Shown: in pieces, positions 1-11,699 of the stretch
Position numbering within the stretch: position 1 is the stretch's first letter
Layout: every line of letters starts with the position of its first letter
The notes under the pieces: generated by a model
Database searches by the model: none
Told to the model about the DNA's origin: nothing
Seen by the model: the letters and a program-made list of their open reading frames with translations, nothing else
Assembly: GCA_028829895.1 (NCBI GenBank)
Contig: CM054178.1
Coordinates: forward strand, 65,812,335 to 65,876,334
Direction of reading: 5' to 3'
Length of the DNA stretch: 64,000 bases
Source of the DNA: Sinotaia quadrata
Lineage: Eukaryota; Mollusca; Gastropoda; Architaenioglossa; Viviparidae
Made by a program: the position numbers and the translations under genes

Positions 1-270
1 AAGACAAGAACTGTGACAACAAAGACAAGAACAGTGACTGCAATGGCAAGAAGAGTGACAGCAAAGACAAGAACAGTGACTGCAATGACAAGAACAGTGA
101 CAGCAAAGACAAGAACAGTGACAGCAAAGACAAGAACAGTGACAGCAAAAGACAAGAACAGTGACAGCAAAGACAAGAACAGTGACAGCAAAGACAAGAA
201 CAGTAGCAGCAAAGACAAGAACAGTGGCAGTAAAGACAAGAACAGTGACAGCAAAGACAAGAACAACCAG
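1..270. repeat. 21-bp minisatellite (GACAAGAACAGTGACAGCAAA type)
   Basis: About a dozen copies of a purine-rich 21-bp unit, with point variants and one 1-bp insertion near 150. The 21-bp period keeps one frame open and gives a Lys/Asp/Asn/Ser-rich heptad translation (KDKNSDS). The 1-bp insertion switches the repeated peptide part-way through (from KTRTVTA-like to KDKNSDS-like), which argues against selection on a protein. The array reaches the window edge and probably continues to the left. Confidence 0.9.
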
Positions 271-843
271 AATAAGCTGATAAGGTCATTGAGAAGAAAG
301 GTAGAAAGGGCAAGAAGAATAAATTGTTAAGGACGTTGAGAATAAAAATGGCTACTGCAGAAAGAATACGTTTTAAAAGGCCAATGAAGACAAATATGAC
401 AAAATAACAGCAAGTTGCCAAAGACAATGTGAATAAAGTTGACAATAATAAGTCGTTAAGGAGGATAAGAACAAAAAAAAAGCAAAAGCAATATGATGTC
501 AAAGAAAATGACAGGATAAGTAACAAATACAGCAATATATTTTTATCACAAGGGTAATGAGTATAAAGCTGGCAGATCCAGAAAGAATATATTATAAAAA
601 AAAACAGTCATCGTTAAGTTGCAAAATCAACAAAACCAACAATAGATTTCCAAGAACAATGATAAACGAATTTGCGAAAACAAGAATAAATTGTCAAGGA
701 CAAGAATAAAGATTGCAAGTGTAACAAGAACAAGTCCAATACAATAACAGATCTATGAAGAACACAAAACAAGTCTGGTCACAAATACTGAAAACAGAAC
801 TATAATTAACACTAAGACCAAACTACCCAGAATATTAAAAAAT
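271..843. other. A-rich spacer, no gene seen
   Basis: The plus strand is strongly A-rich with scattered AAGAACAA and AATAAA-like words that look like decayed copies of the neighbouring arrays. I see no open frame of protein-like composition and no recognisable element. Confidence 0.6.
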
Positions 844-996
844 AAAATCATTAAAGAACTCTGAGAACAAAATTATTAAAGAACACTTAAGAACAAAATT
901 ATTAAAGAACACTGTGGAACAAAATTATTAAAGAACTCTGAGAACAAAATTATTAAAGAACACTTAAGAACAAAATTATTAAAGAACATTTAGAAC
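844..996. repeat. 26-bp minisatellite
   Basis: Six copies of a ~26-bp AT-rich unit built on AAAATTATTAAAGAACAC. Two variants ending CTGAGAAC or CTTAAGAAC recur in a pattern, suggesting that blocks of more than one unit were duplicated. Confidence 0.88.
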
Positions 997-1076
997 AAAA
1001 CCCGCAAGAAGATTGGAAACAGTCAAGCACAATTAATAAACCTTTCAAGAGTAATATAACAAACCTGATAAAATCA

Positions 1077-1345
1077 ATGAGAACAGAGCTGAGAAGAACT
1101 TCAAGAATGGAAGTGATAAGAGCAACGAGAAATGAAATAAAAAAGACAACGAGAGGTAAAATCAAAAGACAATGAGACGTGAAATGAAAAGGACAACGAG
1201 AAGTGACATGAAAAAGATAATGAGAAGAGAATTGTTAAGAACTATGATAATTGAAATGAAAAATACAATGAGAAGTGAAGTTTCAAGGACAACTAGAAGT
1301 GAAATGAAATGGACAATGAGAAGTGTCAAGGACAGCGAAAAGCGG
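1077..1345. repeat. Degenerate 24-27-bp purine-rich minisatellite
   Basis: Imperfect tandem units resembling GACAATGAGAAGTGAAATGA. Both strands stay open across it (a Met/Arg/Lys-rich frame on plus, a hydrophobic frame on minus), which is expected of a low-complexity repeat and is not evidence for a membrane protein. Confidence 0.8.
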
Positions 1346-2334
1346 CAAAACCAATGAGCTGACAAAAACAAGACAGAGGTTAAGAATGTCAGCAGACATG
1401 TCATAGGACCAAAAACAATTGGCAAATAAGGAGAATGTTGGCTTTATGAGGAAAAAAAAGCTATTTCAGGATGTTATGCTGTACATTAATTTTATGTTTT
1501 TCATAGGTTGTGGTTATAAATCCTAGGTAACAGATTATTGTCGCATTTACCTGAGGTGTGACAAGATTTGAAAATGTAAAATATAGATAAAGGGTGATCC
1601 TTTAATCCGCATACATATTTATGTTCTCAAACAAACACACACACATAAACAAGCGCTTTCACACACATATACTTACCTATTCTCACATCTCGCGCGCGCA
1701 CGCACACACACACACACATCCGAACACACACATACATCTATATACACTCATCCGAACACGCATACCTATTCACGCTCGGTTTGATTATGCTAGAAAGCAG
1801 GGCAAGATTACACTATTACAGACTCCCTCTCTTCTCCCCTCCCAAGATTCTAGCCCTAGGCAATAGTTGTAGATAGCGGTAAAGGCAATGAGGTGTACTT
1901 AAGAATTAAGCTCTCTCTTGACATAAGCAAAACAAGAACACCGTATATATATTAAATGCAGATTCTAGCATCCGGTAGCTTTTGATTCGGGCCGCGCCTA
2001 TGCTCTGGGAAATTTATTTGTATTCCCTTTTGTCTGCAGGTTTCATTTCCAAGAACTCGTGAATGTAAATCACTGGTTGACGTGTTTCTGTCTCCAGGAT
2101 GCTCTTCGACTGGCGCAGAAAAAGCGCATTGCTGCATTTCTTAGAATCTCGTAAATTTCCAGCATGGCGCGACATGAGTGTTCATGTGACGCAACGACTG
2201 AGAATTACTGGTTGAATATTGTTTCCAAGTGATGGATAGATTAATTTGCGTATAACGCCCACTTCTGACCATATCAATTGCATGTTGCTTGCGAACAGCT
2301 CAGTATAATTATATCTACAGAGCGAACTTACCCT
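1346..2334. other. Spacer with CA-rich patch, no gene seen
   Basis: Ordinary AT-rich sequence except for a degenerate (CA)n and CGCG-containing patch at about 1635-1760. No open frame has recognisable protein features. Confidence 0.6.
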
Positions 2335-2700
2335 TGCGTGCATAAACTGCGTAGCTAAAGGACCGAGCTTGTAGACGCTCTCTCCTTAGCCCATAGCCCA
2401 TTCATTTGCTGCGTAGCTGAGTGACTATGCAGTGCCGTCTTAACGCATGGCCTCACGAGCATAGGGGCCCCACGCTAATCTATGTATGTTTTTTTTCTGT
2501 GATTGTGCATTGCTTTGCCCGTGGGCCTAAATGCTGTTAAGACGGCCCTGAGACCATGTAAACTGACTTGTTCAAGCTGTGCAGCTACTATATCTGCGTT
2601 GAGCACTAGTATGTGATTGCTGCGTAGCTAAGAGAAATACGGAGCCATATCTGCGTTTAGTACTTTTCACATAAACTGCGAAACTAAGTGACAAGAGAAA
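2335..2700. repeat. Degenerate GCGTAGCTAAG repeat interrupted by a short transposon
   Basis: The word CTGCGTAGCTAAG or close variants occurs near 2347, 2410, 2620 and 2678, marking an old degenerate array with irregular spacing. The copies are separated by the hAT-like element at 2430-2550, so that element appears to have landed in a pre-existing repeat. Confidence 0.55.
2430..2550. mobile_element. Short hAT-like inverted-repeat element (MITE), copy 1
   Basis: The left end CAGTGCCGTCTTAA and the right end TTAAGACGGCCCTG are inverted repeats with one mismatch. The interior has no coding capacity. The flanking octamers TGACTATG and AGACCATG match at 6 of 8 positions, which fits a decayed 8-bp target duplication. 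CAG-type termini with 8-bp duplications are typical of hAT transposons, so a non-autonomous hAT derivative is the best reading. A related copy lies at 44627-44791. Confidence 0.65.
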
Positions 2701-5202
2701 GTGCGAAGTAGTTGGGTGTTTTCCACAGAAACTGCAACAACGGTAATGCCTGGTTCTATATTTAGTTTTCCTGTAAAGACTCCAACCACTTATAGTTTTG
2801 TGGGAGTTGTCTGCATTGATCTAGCTGAAGTCTGTTTCGATGAATACCAAAAGACTAAATTAATAATTTTCGTTTGCAATCATGTTAATGATACCTGCTT
2901 GGTTTCCTAATTAGGTTACGTCTTGGATGACTTTTCAAACTTCATCTAATTTCACAGATGCGTGTAAAAATTCTAGATAAAATTTTAGAGATGAAAAGTT
3001 TAAAGTTCAAGGACCCTTGCGATAAAGAAGGAGGAATAATGTTGGTCAAAGCACTGCATGCGCCATGAGCTCTCATTTGCATGATTCTGGTTTGATCTGA
3101 TGACATTAATTTGTCATCGCCAACCTGTTTGATGTTGGTTTTGTGCACAGAATTTGCTGCTGCGAGAGCTGGTTTGATTCTGGTCGTGTTTGTCAGCGCC
3201 GTCCTCTCTAAGGTGAATTTGTGAACTGAATACTCTGCTATAATGGTGATGTTTATCATTGCTTTCTAACAGAAATCTGAGTGAGGCCGAATTTTTTCTC
3301 GTGACCAATTTACAGCTGTAAGGTTCTTCCGCTTCCTAAGTAGTGCGTTTACAAATGTCACTATTTAGTGTAAATTTGCTCATTTTTCTTCATCCGCACT
3401 TTGTATTGGCTAAATAGTTTTAATTTGAATATCTCTTAAACAATCGTTTTATCTTTCTCCCTCACACAACACACGCATAAATCTACACACGTGCCTGCAC
3501 AGGTATCCACGCGCACAAGTATATGCAAGCACGTACGCACTCACACCCAAAGCACACAGCTGTGATTGGAACCACCAATTATTTTAATATTGCCCTAAAG
3601 AGTTTTATGTTGTTGAACAATTGCTTATCGCTTGCCATGAGTTAATTAATTTGTTTATTCAAGGGACAGTTTTTGTATCGTTTTGTTTTTGTGGTGAGTT
3701 AAACCTTACCTGTGGTATATTCGAATTATAATTATCAAACTGATTGATAACAATGCATACAAGTTAATTCAATGGAAGTAGCTTTGCGAAACTGGTTTAA
3801 GATTACTCTATCCAGTTACATTTTAGTTCCAGCATTCTATATTTGTTCTAGATTTGAGCAGACATTTGATTGGTACAGCAGGATGGAAATTCTCAAGTAA
3901 TAGTGCTAAAAGCATTATAAGGTTGGACATTGAAAATATTAAACCACATCAGCCGTAGATAACTTGAATTTCACTTGTGATCTCCAGACTCATTTTCTTG
4001 GTATTATATGTTTCTGTTGTCGCGACTGTGAAAAACCTTCATTCTCCACATTAGCTTCTCGAATAGACAATCACAGTAACGAATTTCTAGCACTCCTTTT
4101 TGCTAGAAAGTCCCACAGTGGAGTCAGACACATTTGCCAATGCACACAAACAGGATGCAGTGAATCATCACAACTGCCACACTCTAGGATGGAGACTTCT
4201 TGAATCCATCACAAGCGTACAAAGAAGAAAAGGAAACAAAGGCTTGTTCCTTTCATTAAGCTAACGATAGCTTTTTCACGACTGGACTTGAGTTACATCA
4301 AAATCAAAGTGATTAGAATATAGCACTTTTTTCAACAGGTAAGTTTTGGTCTCTGCTTATTGGCTAGTTCATTATTTGTAAATCTTAAACTATTGGATAG
4401 CAAAATTTACTCATCCACTCTGGATGGTTTGGATTACATCAGCAGATTCTAACATATTCTTTACCTGAGTCGTTATTTTAACTCTGGTACTTATACAAAT
4501 ATCATCTTGCACAGTACCCAAAGGTTATGTCACCTTGACATTTAACGAACTATATAATAATTAAGTTTTAAAATAGGGACAAGCAAATTTACTCTGCCGC
4601 AGATATACTGTTGATGTATATAATATGTAATACTGAATATGATGATTTGCATATTATTTAATGTCCAGTACAAAAACAAATTTTCAAAAAAATTGAAAAA
4701 TTGATGACACCCTTCAAACTTTTCTGAAAATTTGAATGTGTTCTTGGACACATAAAGGTTGGAAACTTTTGACCTGTATATGTCTCACAGGGTACACTGA
4801 AACCCAAATTAACTAAGCCATCCTTAATGTGTGGTTTGTTAACGACACATGAATGAAAAGTTTATTAGTCTGGATCGAAACTGCACTCCTCTTGGCTGCT
4901 TCATTTACAAGAAATTTAAAGATCCGATAAGAAGTTAATTCTAGGTGATGGGTAGACTGTCTTGGCCACACAGCATCTGCCGGCTGGAAGCATGCATCTC
5001 TTGATAAATTGTCTTGTTTTTGTTTTGTTTCTTTTGTTCTTTCCTTCCCTTCCCTTTCGTTTTTCTTTTTTTCGTTTGGAATAGATAATAAAGATTGCTT
5101 TGGCGCGATTTATTTTCATTAGGCTGTGAACAGACAGGTTTATATTTAATAATTGCAACTGTAATCTTGTCGTTTGGACACGCGCAGAACATACACAATA
5201 AT
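2701..5202. other. Unique AT-rich spacer, no gene seen
   Basis: Several open frames of 60-105 codons occur (for example 2701-2910 plus, 2942-3259 minus, 3964-4203 plus). None has a recognisable domain, biased third positions or paired splice sites. A CA-rich patch lies at about 3465-3560. I see no repeat array here, which makes this one of the longest non-repetitive stretches of the window. Confidence 0.55.
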
Positions 5203-5245
5203 GCACACACACACACGCACACACACGCACACACACGCACATACA
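5203..5245. repeat. (CA)n microsatellite with CG interruptions
   Basis: Alternating CA with periodic ACACGCAC interruptions. Confidence 0.9.
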
Positions 5246-5631
5246 TGTACCCATTACTTGCACGTACACACACTCGCGCTTTTCACACCAAACTAGGATA
5301 GGCTTGAGGCAGCGGTCAGGGGTGTATGGGTGTTTCCTACAGACGCATAGATGACCTCTAGTCTCTGTCCACTTTCACAGCTATCAGTAGACACTCCAGG
5401 TTTCAGTTCTATCATGACTTTCATTCTAAGGAACAGACTCCCATTGTGTGAGCTGCATCCATCGCGGACTACGTCCACGTCAACTTATTACTAAAATCGT
5501 AGTCGCATATGGACGTGGGTGCAGTTGTATGTGCATGTTGTAGACAGTTTCAAACCCGAGAGTGTGGGTTTATGATTTTATATGGTTTATAGGTCTGAAG
5601 ATTGTACTTATGTGTGTGTCTGTGTGCGTGC

Positions 5632-5725
5632 GCATATATATATATATATATATATATATGTGGGTGTGTGTGTGTGTGTGTGTGTGTGCGTGTGCGCGCG
5701 CATGTGTGTATATATGTGTGTGCGT
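5632..5725. repeat. Compound (AT)n-(GT)n microsatellite
   Basis: About 14 AT dinucleotides pass directly into about 15 GT dinucleotides and then into a CGCG-containing tail. This alternating purine-pyrimidine tract could adopt Z-DNA or cruciform structure. Confidence 0.9.
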
Positions 5726-6205
5726 GAGTTAGCATATGACTACTTCGGTGGGGATTATAAATAATTGCCTTGTTTTTCCTCCCCGTCCATAACGGAATTG
5801 TAACATCTAATTACATTAACGTCCGTATGTTTTTTTTGTTTATTAAAATATCTGATGAGTGAAACCTTATTAACAAACAAATTAAACTGTAGATTTTTAC
5901 ACATTACCTTATATATATTTGGGTTCAAAGGCTTCCAGCAAAATCTGGACAGTTTAAAATGAAGGAAACGAGACCAGCTTAGCTAAAAGATGAGCCAAAC
6001 AGACGTGTGGGTGCACTGCCTGTGTTTGTAAGCATGCTTATCAAACACAGATGATTACAGAAAGGAAAGAGATAGGCAGAAAGCATTTCAGTAACGTGCG
6101 AGTATTTAACCGGGTAAGGAAAACAAACTGAACCATAATGAGCTAAAATCTTGGCAGATGGGAGATAACTCCTTTAATAATATGTGCTGCCTCCTGGTAA
6201 AGAAG

Positions 6206-6683
6206 GCTTGTTGTAGGCTAAGAAACCGCTGGAAAGCTAGAATGCTATTCCTTTACTTAAAAGTCACAAAAGCTAGCAAGCCACTCAAGTTATCACAAAG
6301 GGCTTGTTGCCAATCGAAAGCTAGTAAGCTATTCAAATTATTGTAAAGGGATTGCAGCTAAGAAATCTCTGAAAATCTAGAATACTACTCAAATTATAGT
6401 TAAGAAACGCTTTGTTACAGGCTTAAAAGTCTCTGAAAAGCTAGAAAGCTATTCAAGTTACAGCATAGGTTGTTGCATGTTAAGAAACCGCTAAAAAGTT
6501 ATCAAGCTTATTCCACTTATTGGAAAAAAAGCTTTCTGCAGGCTTAAAGTCTCTGCAAAGCTAGAAAGCTATTCAAGTTGCTGCATAGGGCTTGTTGCAT
6601 GTTAAGAAGCCGCTAGAAAGTTATCAAGCTTATTCCAGTTACTGGAAAGAAAAGTTTGCTGCAGCCTAAGAACTAATAGAAAT
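6206..6683. repeat. Degenerate ~120-bp repeats ancestral to the 33-bp array
   Basis: Words such as AAGCTAGAAAGCTATTCAAG, GGCTTGTTGCA and TTAAGAAACCGCT recur. Two blocks of about 120 bp (roughly 6410-6530 and 6530-6655) are clearly related. The composition grades into the cleaner 33-bp array to the right, so this looks like an older, more diverged part of the same tandem field. Confidence 0.7.
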
Positions 6684-6960
6684 CTGTTGGAAGCTACTGA
6701 AGATATTAGAAAGGGTTTGTTGGAGGCTACTGAAGATATTAGGGATTTGTTGGAGGCTACTGAAGATATTAGAAAGGGTTTGTTGGAGGCTACTGAAGAT
6801 ATTAGAAAGGGTTTGTTGAAGGCTACTGAAGATATTAGAAAGGGTTTGTTGGAGGCTACTGAAGATATTAGAAAGGGTTTGTTGGAGGCTACTGAAGATA
6901 TTAGAAAGGGTTTGCTGGAGGCTATTGAAGATATTAGAAAGGGTTTGTTGAAGACTATGA
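6684..6960. repeat. 33-bp minisatellite, about 8 copies
   Basis: Tandem units of TTGGAGGCTACTGAAGATAT plus ATTAGAAAGGGTT-type sequence, very similar to each other apart from one copy shortened by 6 bp near 6739. Because 33 is divisible by three, the plus strand reads as an open Leu/Glu/Ile 11-residue repeat (KGLLEATEDIR). No start context, splice sites or non-repetitive coding flank accompanies it, so I call it a repeat rather than a gene. Confidence 0.9.
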
Positions 6961-7460
6961 ATCCACTAGAAAAGATTTGTCTCAAACAGCTGGAATTATT
7001 ATAAACGGTTGATGAACTTGCTGAAGTTTATGGTAAAGATGGTAGTAAACTACATGAAATTCTTTGCTGCAAGGTATGGAAGTTATTGAAAAGAGTTGGT
7101 GTACCAGAAAGAGAAAGTTGTAAGCTACTAGAAAAGATTTTTGCAAGCTACTGAAGTTAATAGAAAAGGCAGTTTGAAGGTTAAGAAACTACCATAAAAC
7201 AGTTTGTTGCAGATTAAAGAAACTTCTAAAGATAATTTGTTGCTGGCTGATGAAGCTGCTAGATAAAGACTTGTTGCAAGTAGATAACGCTAGTGTATTG
7301 AAGGACCTGTGGCAGTCTAAAAAGGGTATTAGAGAGGACCTGTTGCAGACTAAGCATTTTATAAGAAAATTTGTCATTAAAAAAGACCAGGAACGTATTA
7401 AAGACTGCCAGACAATATTTCATAATACAGCATACAGCGTAATGTAAAAATACCAATTAA
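6961..7460. repeat. Diverged right flank of the 33-bp tandem field
   Basis: Recognisable but strongly diverged elements (AAGCTACTAGAAAAGATTT, TTGTTGCAGACTAA, AGATAAAGACTTGTTGCA) continue the field. No gene is supported. Confidence 0.5.
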
Positions 7461-7984
7461 AAGTATAGACTGCCTGACACAGAGATAACATATACTTGAA
7501 AAGGTCACGTGAAAGGTATTAAAGACTGAATATTAAATTGTCTCAAAACATCCTACTCTGTAGTAAATGACTTTGTTCGAATGACTCAACGTCATGTCAG
7601 AAACATGATAAGATAGATAAGCGGGATAAGTAAACTCATTTTGATCATCCAAACTCAAGTGGAATTTTTTACAACCATAAAACATGAAAATCTTGAGGGA
7701 CAGCTGCAATCACAATCACAATCTACAAGAATTACACAAGAAGAAAAAGAAATAAACAACAGCAGAACTTACACAAAAACCCCGCCTAAAGCAGGCAAAA
7801 TATAAATCAGTGCTTAAGTAAAATATATGTCATGGATATGTGTCAGAGCGTGCCTAGAGTATTTCTCTTACAGTACAGATATTTTTTGCAATCCTGCTCA
7901 TGTCGGTTAATATAAACTAGTGCAGGATCATAGTTTCAAAGTTTTGATTTTATATTTATATTAAGATGAAACATTACAAAGCCG
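7461..7984. other. AT-rich spacer, no gene seen
   Basis: No long open frame, tandem repeat or recognisable element. Confidence 0.55.
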
Positions 7985-8070
7985 TCTTGGGTGTTTAGTG
8001 GATTTCAAACTCTGGTCCAAAGACCGGTACCGATCCGTAGAAATTTCTTGCCAGTCCATGAAAAAGTTAT
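7985..8070. mobile_element. Possible decayed hAT transposon end
   Basis: The stretch contains TTTCAAACTCTGGTCC followed by GACCGGTACCGATCC and CAGTCCATGA. This resembles the common hAT terminal motif 'TTCTCAAACTGTGGTCC ... GACCGGTACCGGTCC'. No opposite end was found. The assignment rests on my memory of the motif and is tentative. Confidence 0.35.
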
Positions 8071-8507
8071 TTCCCCTTAACACATATATAACTAGGGGCT
8101 ATACCGCTTTCGGACAACACCATTCAGAGGAAAATTGTTGACATGCCACCGATGAGCAAGTTGTAGAAGGAATAAAGAAATCGAGAGGAACCAACTGATC
8201 TGAGTAACCATGCTATTCTACTTTGTTTCATGAGGTACAGTGAAGATGAATACTTTAGGGAAGAACTTCTTTGTTGTCTTGACATACCTGGACGGACCAC
8301 TAGTTCAGGTATATTTGTGTCTTTAAGTCTTAGTAGTGATTTTTTAGTCAAAATACAAAAACAGCATATGAATTTGATTGCGTTCAAGATCCAAAAATGT
8401 GAAGCTAGTCCAAGGGTTCAAACAGTGCACCACCAGGCATGCGTTAAACAGAAAATGTTACTTTTAACCGGTCTAAATTATCACAGACTATAGTCTATTC
8501 GACTATA

Positions 8508-8565
8508 TTTTATCCACTTAACTACCCGTCCTTTTATTTTATCCACTTAACTACCCGTCCTTTGA
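8508..8565. repeat. 29-bp direct duplication
   Basis: Two near-identical copies of a unit containing CCACTTAACTACCCGTCC stand side by side. Confidence 0.85.
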
Positions 8566-8609
8566 ACATAATGTTATTATATGATTTCAGATGTGAGTAT
8601 GCGCGTGTG

Positions 8610-8610
<1 letters not shown>

Positions 8611-8652
<42 letters not shown>
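8611..8652. repeat. (GT)n microsatellite
   Basis: Uninterrupted GT dinucleotides with GCGCGCG-containing flanks. Confidence 0.95.
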
Positions 8653-8655
<3 letters not shown>

Positions 8656-8952
8656 ATATGTGAGCATGTGTGCGCGCGCTTTATATTGATACATATTTTA
8701 ACTGCTTACAACAGCAAGAGCCAATTTTAAACATGTTTGATAGAGTTATCTCCCCTTGATAATGACGTTTTCCTATCGTTAGAACTATTACCTGTGATGA
8801 ACCATGCTACTTAAATGCACAGAGGGTAAATCATGTTGAAGCTGTCAAAGATGTTAACTTTAATGTTTTCACCATTGACGCAGTCCTTGTGGATTTACCT
8901 TTGCATTACGCATAACTCAGGAAATTAACAACAGTGTACTTCTTATTTGTAT

Positions 8953-8956
<4 letters not shown>

Positions 8957-9009
<53 letters not shown>

Positions 9010-9040
9010 CGTGTGCGTGTGTGTGTGCGTGCGTGCGTGT

Positions 9041-9098
<58 letters not shown>
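8957..9098. repeat. Long (GT)n microsatellite with GC interruptions
   Basis: About 140 bp of GT, interrupted in the middle by GTGCGTGC blocks. Long alternating purine-pyrimidine tracts of this type favour Z-DNA and are usually highly polymorphic. Confidence 0.95.
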
Positions 9099-9101
<3 letters not shown>

Positions 9102-9159
9102 AATGAATATATAAAGCAGAAATCCGAAAACATGTATTGCTATTTGTTGACCTGTTGAG

Positions 9160-9560
9160 ATGTCTGTTTCTAGGCCTATCAGTAAGTAGAATTCTTATCT
9201 CAAATAAACCATCATATTTTTTAATTCTGACGAAAGACTTATTACATTTCAGCTAAATATGTAAGTGAAAGAAGCAAGATTAGACTGTATTACATTTCAG
9301 CTAAATATGTTACTGAAAGCAGCAATATTAGGCTGTATTACATTTAAGCTAAATATGTAACTGAAAGAAGCAAGATTAGGCTGTTGAGAAACCTATTTCT
9401 AGACCTGTTACTGAGTAGATAAAGTATTTCAGGAATAAGAATATTGAAGACATAAAATATATCATAATTGATATATTACTATTCAGATAAATCTGTCAAT
9501 GAAAGAATCAAGATTGCAGGCGCTTGATAATCCTATTCATAGACCTGTTACTGAGTAGAT
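9160..9560. repeat. Nested ~50-bp and ~140-230-bp repeats
   Basis: A ~48-50-bp unit beginning TTACATTTCAGCTAAATATG occurs three times from 9241. A second word, CTAGACCTGTTACTGAGTAG and variants, recurs near 9170, 9400 and 9540, so a larger block containing the smaller repeats was also duplicated. Confidence 0.8.
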
Positions 9561-9671
9561 TTCATATCCAGTAAAATGAATATTTTATGTGCACGATCAA
9601 CATTGAATACAGAAAATGATTTGCAATCATAACTTAAACCAACCTCATTTGTCCACATGCACATGCCTTTT

Positions 9672-9752
9672 GCCCATATAAATGAGCCTTTCCCCCATAT
9701 AAATAAACCATTTTCCCAAATAAACAAGCTTTTGCTCAAATAAATGAGCATT
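9672..9752. repeat. ~22-bp minisatellite (CCCATATAAATGAGCC type)
   Basis: Four to five imperfect units with the core ATAAATGAGC preceded by CCC or TTTTGC. Confidence 0.75.
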
Positions 9753-9874
9753 TTGCCCACATCTGTGAACCAAACAATCACAGGAAGTTTGGCCTTTGCT
9801 ATCACACATTTCCATGGACAATGAGAGAAAGTGTGTCGAGGGCTAAAGGTGGAGCTAAGGTGGCATGGATTTCT

Positions 9875-9994
9875 CTTCTCAGAGCCAATCTCTATTCCAG
9901 AAATAGCACACGTACTTCTCAGAGCCAATCTCTATTCCAGAAATAGCACACGTACTTCTCAGAGCCAATCTCTATTCCAGAAATAGCACACGTA
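9875..9994. repeat. 40-bp minisatellite, three copies
   Basis: Three copies start at 9875, 9915 and 9955, each containing CTTCTCAGAGCCAATCTCTA. They are virtually identical, indicating very recent duplication. Confidence 0.95.
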
Positions 9995-11460
9995 CTCTCG
10001 CTGCAAAGGCCCCACACACATCCACAAGTGTGTGGCAACACACTGGACAGTAAGATGACAATGAGAATGTATGTCTGATATTTTAATAAAATACCCTACT
10101 AAAAAAACAAACAAACAAACCCAACCAAATATCTTCTCGACACCATCCACCATCACCAACACGGATACAGTGCTTTCCATTCGTTGGCACAGGTAGTACT
10201 CACAGTAGCCAACTCTTTCTTTGACTTGGCTGGCGGCTCGCATTGCTGATGAACTGCAGGTGCAGATTGACAGTTAACGTTCTTGTTGATAATTTATCTT
10301 CATCTATTCTTTGCTTTTATCTATCATCCATTTGTAACATCAGTACTTCTTCACTTCAGAGGACTATAAAACTGTTAATTTCATTTTGAGTTACAAGTAC
10401 GCTGATAGTACTACTTGCATGTGTGCGTTCCGCTACTGTTTGAGTATAGCATCCATGGTTACACACGAGACTGTGAGTGCGTACTGGTCCATGCTGGCTT
10501 AATCCAAAGTGACCAACTTGATTGCTCAATTCTTTCATTTATTCCGGTTTTCATTCATTTATCTCCCTTGAGCGTTCTGCCTGTCTTTACTTAATGTATA
10601 TTTCACTTTATTGTATATCCGTAACAATTGCTCAGTCTGGTCAGTCAGATTGCTCTGGAAATGGTCCATGATTCCAATAAAGTCACAAACATGTTTGAGT
10701 TTTGTACTTTACACTTGAATACTGGCTTAAAGAGGTCTTTCATTCTCCCTCACTTATCCCTCAGGATGTTGCTGATGTTGCTCCCTAACCGTCTCTGACA
10801 TTTTACTCACTCAGTCAGGCTGCCAGAAAATCATCCATTCATCCACTTAGCAGCCTTTGCAGTAAAGAAGGAAACAAACATTGGTGGAGACATTAAGAGA
10901 TTTATGTTTCACCTGTCAAAGTCAAATGTGCACCCACCTGTATACGAATTTAAGAAACAATTAAGTGATGTCAATTATTCTTTAAGCATCCTTCCCTTCT
11001 TTTACTCTGTCTTATAGAAATTTGCATATATACACCCACACACATGTACATGCAAGCACAAATCTCAATTTGTCTGTCATGTGAAACTCGGCCAGAAGTA
11101 TTCACGATGCTAGAGATTAGGAAATTAAGACACTTCTACCACTAATAATATTATTTTTTTTTAGAAATCATATTTCTCTCATTCCCCCCCCCCACATAGT
11201 TCTCACCTACCATATCCCCCTTCCAGCCCTGTTCCTGTAACCCAGTAAGAGAGTTGCGCAAGATTCGTAAGCAAATTCCTGGGGTGCTTTCCTACTTGCA
11301 GGCCGAAACGTCAATTCCATCAGGGAATGTTGGGACGGTTTCAAACGATGCGCTGAATAAAAGCATTTTTGTTGTTGTTTCGTTATTTGATGACTTGCAT
11401 GAGTCTGACCGAGTATTTCATGTGCTTACCTTTCCTCTTAGTCACATAGGAAATTTTCGC
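9995..11460. other. Spacer; possible retroelement-tail motif near 11.3 kb
   Basis: Mostly unique sequence. At about 11295-11375 the order GGCCGAAACGTC, then AATAAAAGCATTTTTGTTG, recalls 3' tails of some animal retroelements, and CGAAACGTC can pair imperfectly with GACGGTTTC about 20 bp downstream. No element body was found. Open frames at 9959-10243 and 10356-10538 (minus) have no recognisable features. Confidence 0.35.
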
Positions 11461-11595
<135 letters not shown>

Positions 11596-11699
11596 AGGTC
11601 ATCGTGTTTGCAGTGAGATGTTTGAGATTTCAGTGGATGACCTTTAGTAATTTATCTTTATTCCTGGATCATAACAGATTTTTTCTTTTAATCAGACTT

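Noticed and set aside
1162..1425. Hydrophobic minus-strand open frame resembling a membrane protein
   Set aside because: It is the complement of a purine-rich minisatellite. The hydrophobic residues follow from pyrimidine bias, and there is no non-repetitive coding flank.
6687..7004. Leu/Glu-rich 11-residue repeat protein
   Set aside because: The frame is open only because the unit is 33 bp. It starts at a non-ATG codon and the flanks are decayed copies with stops.
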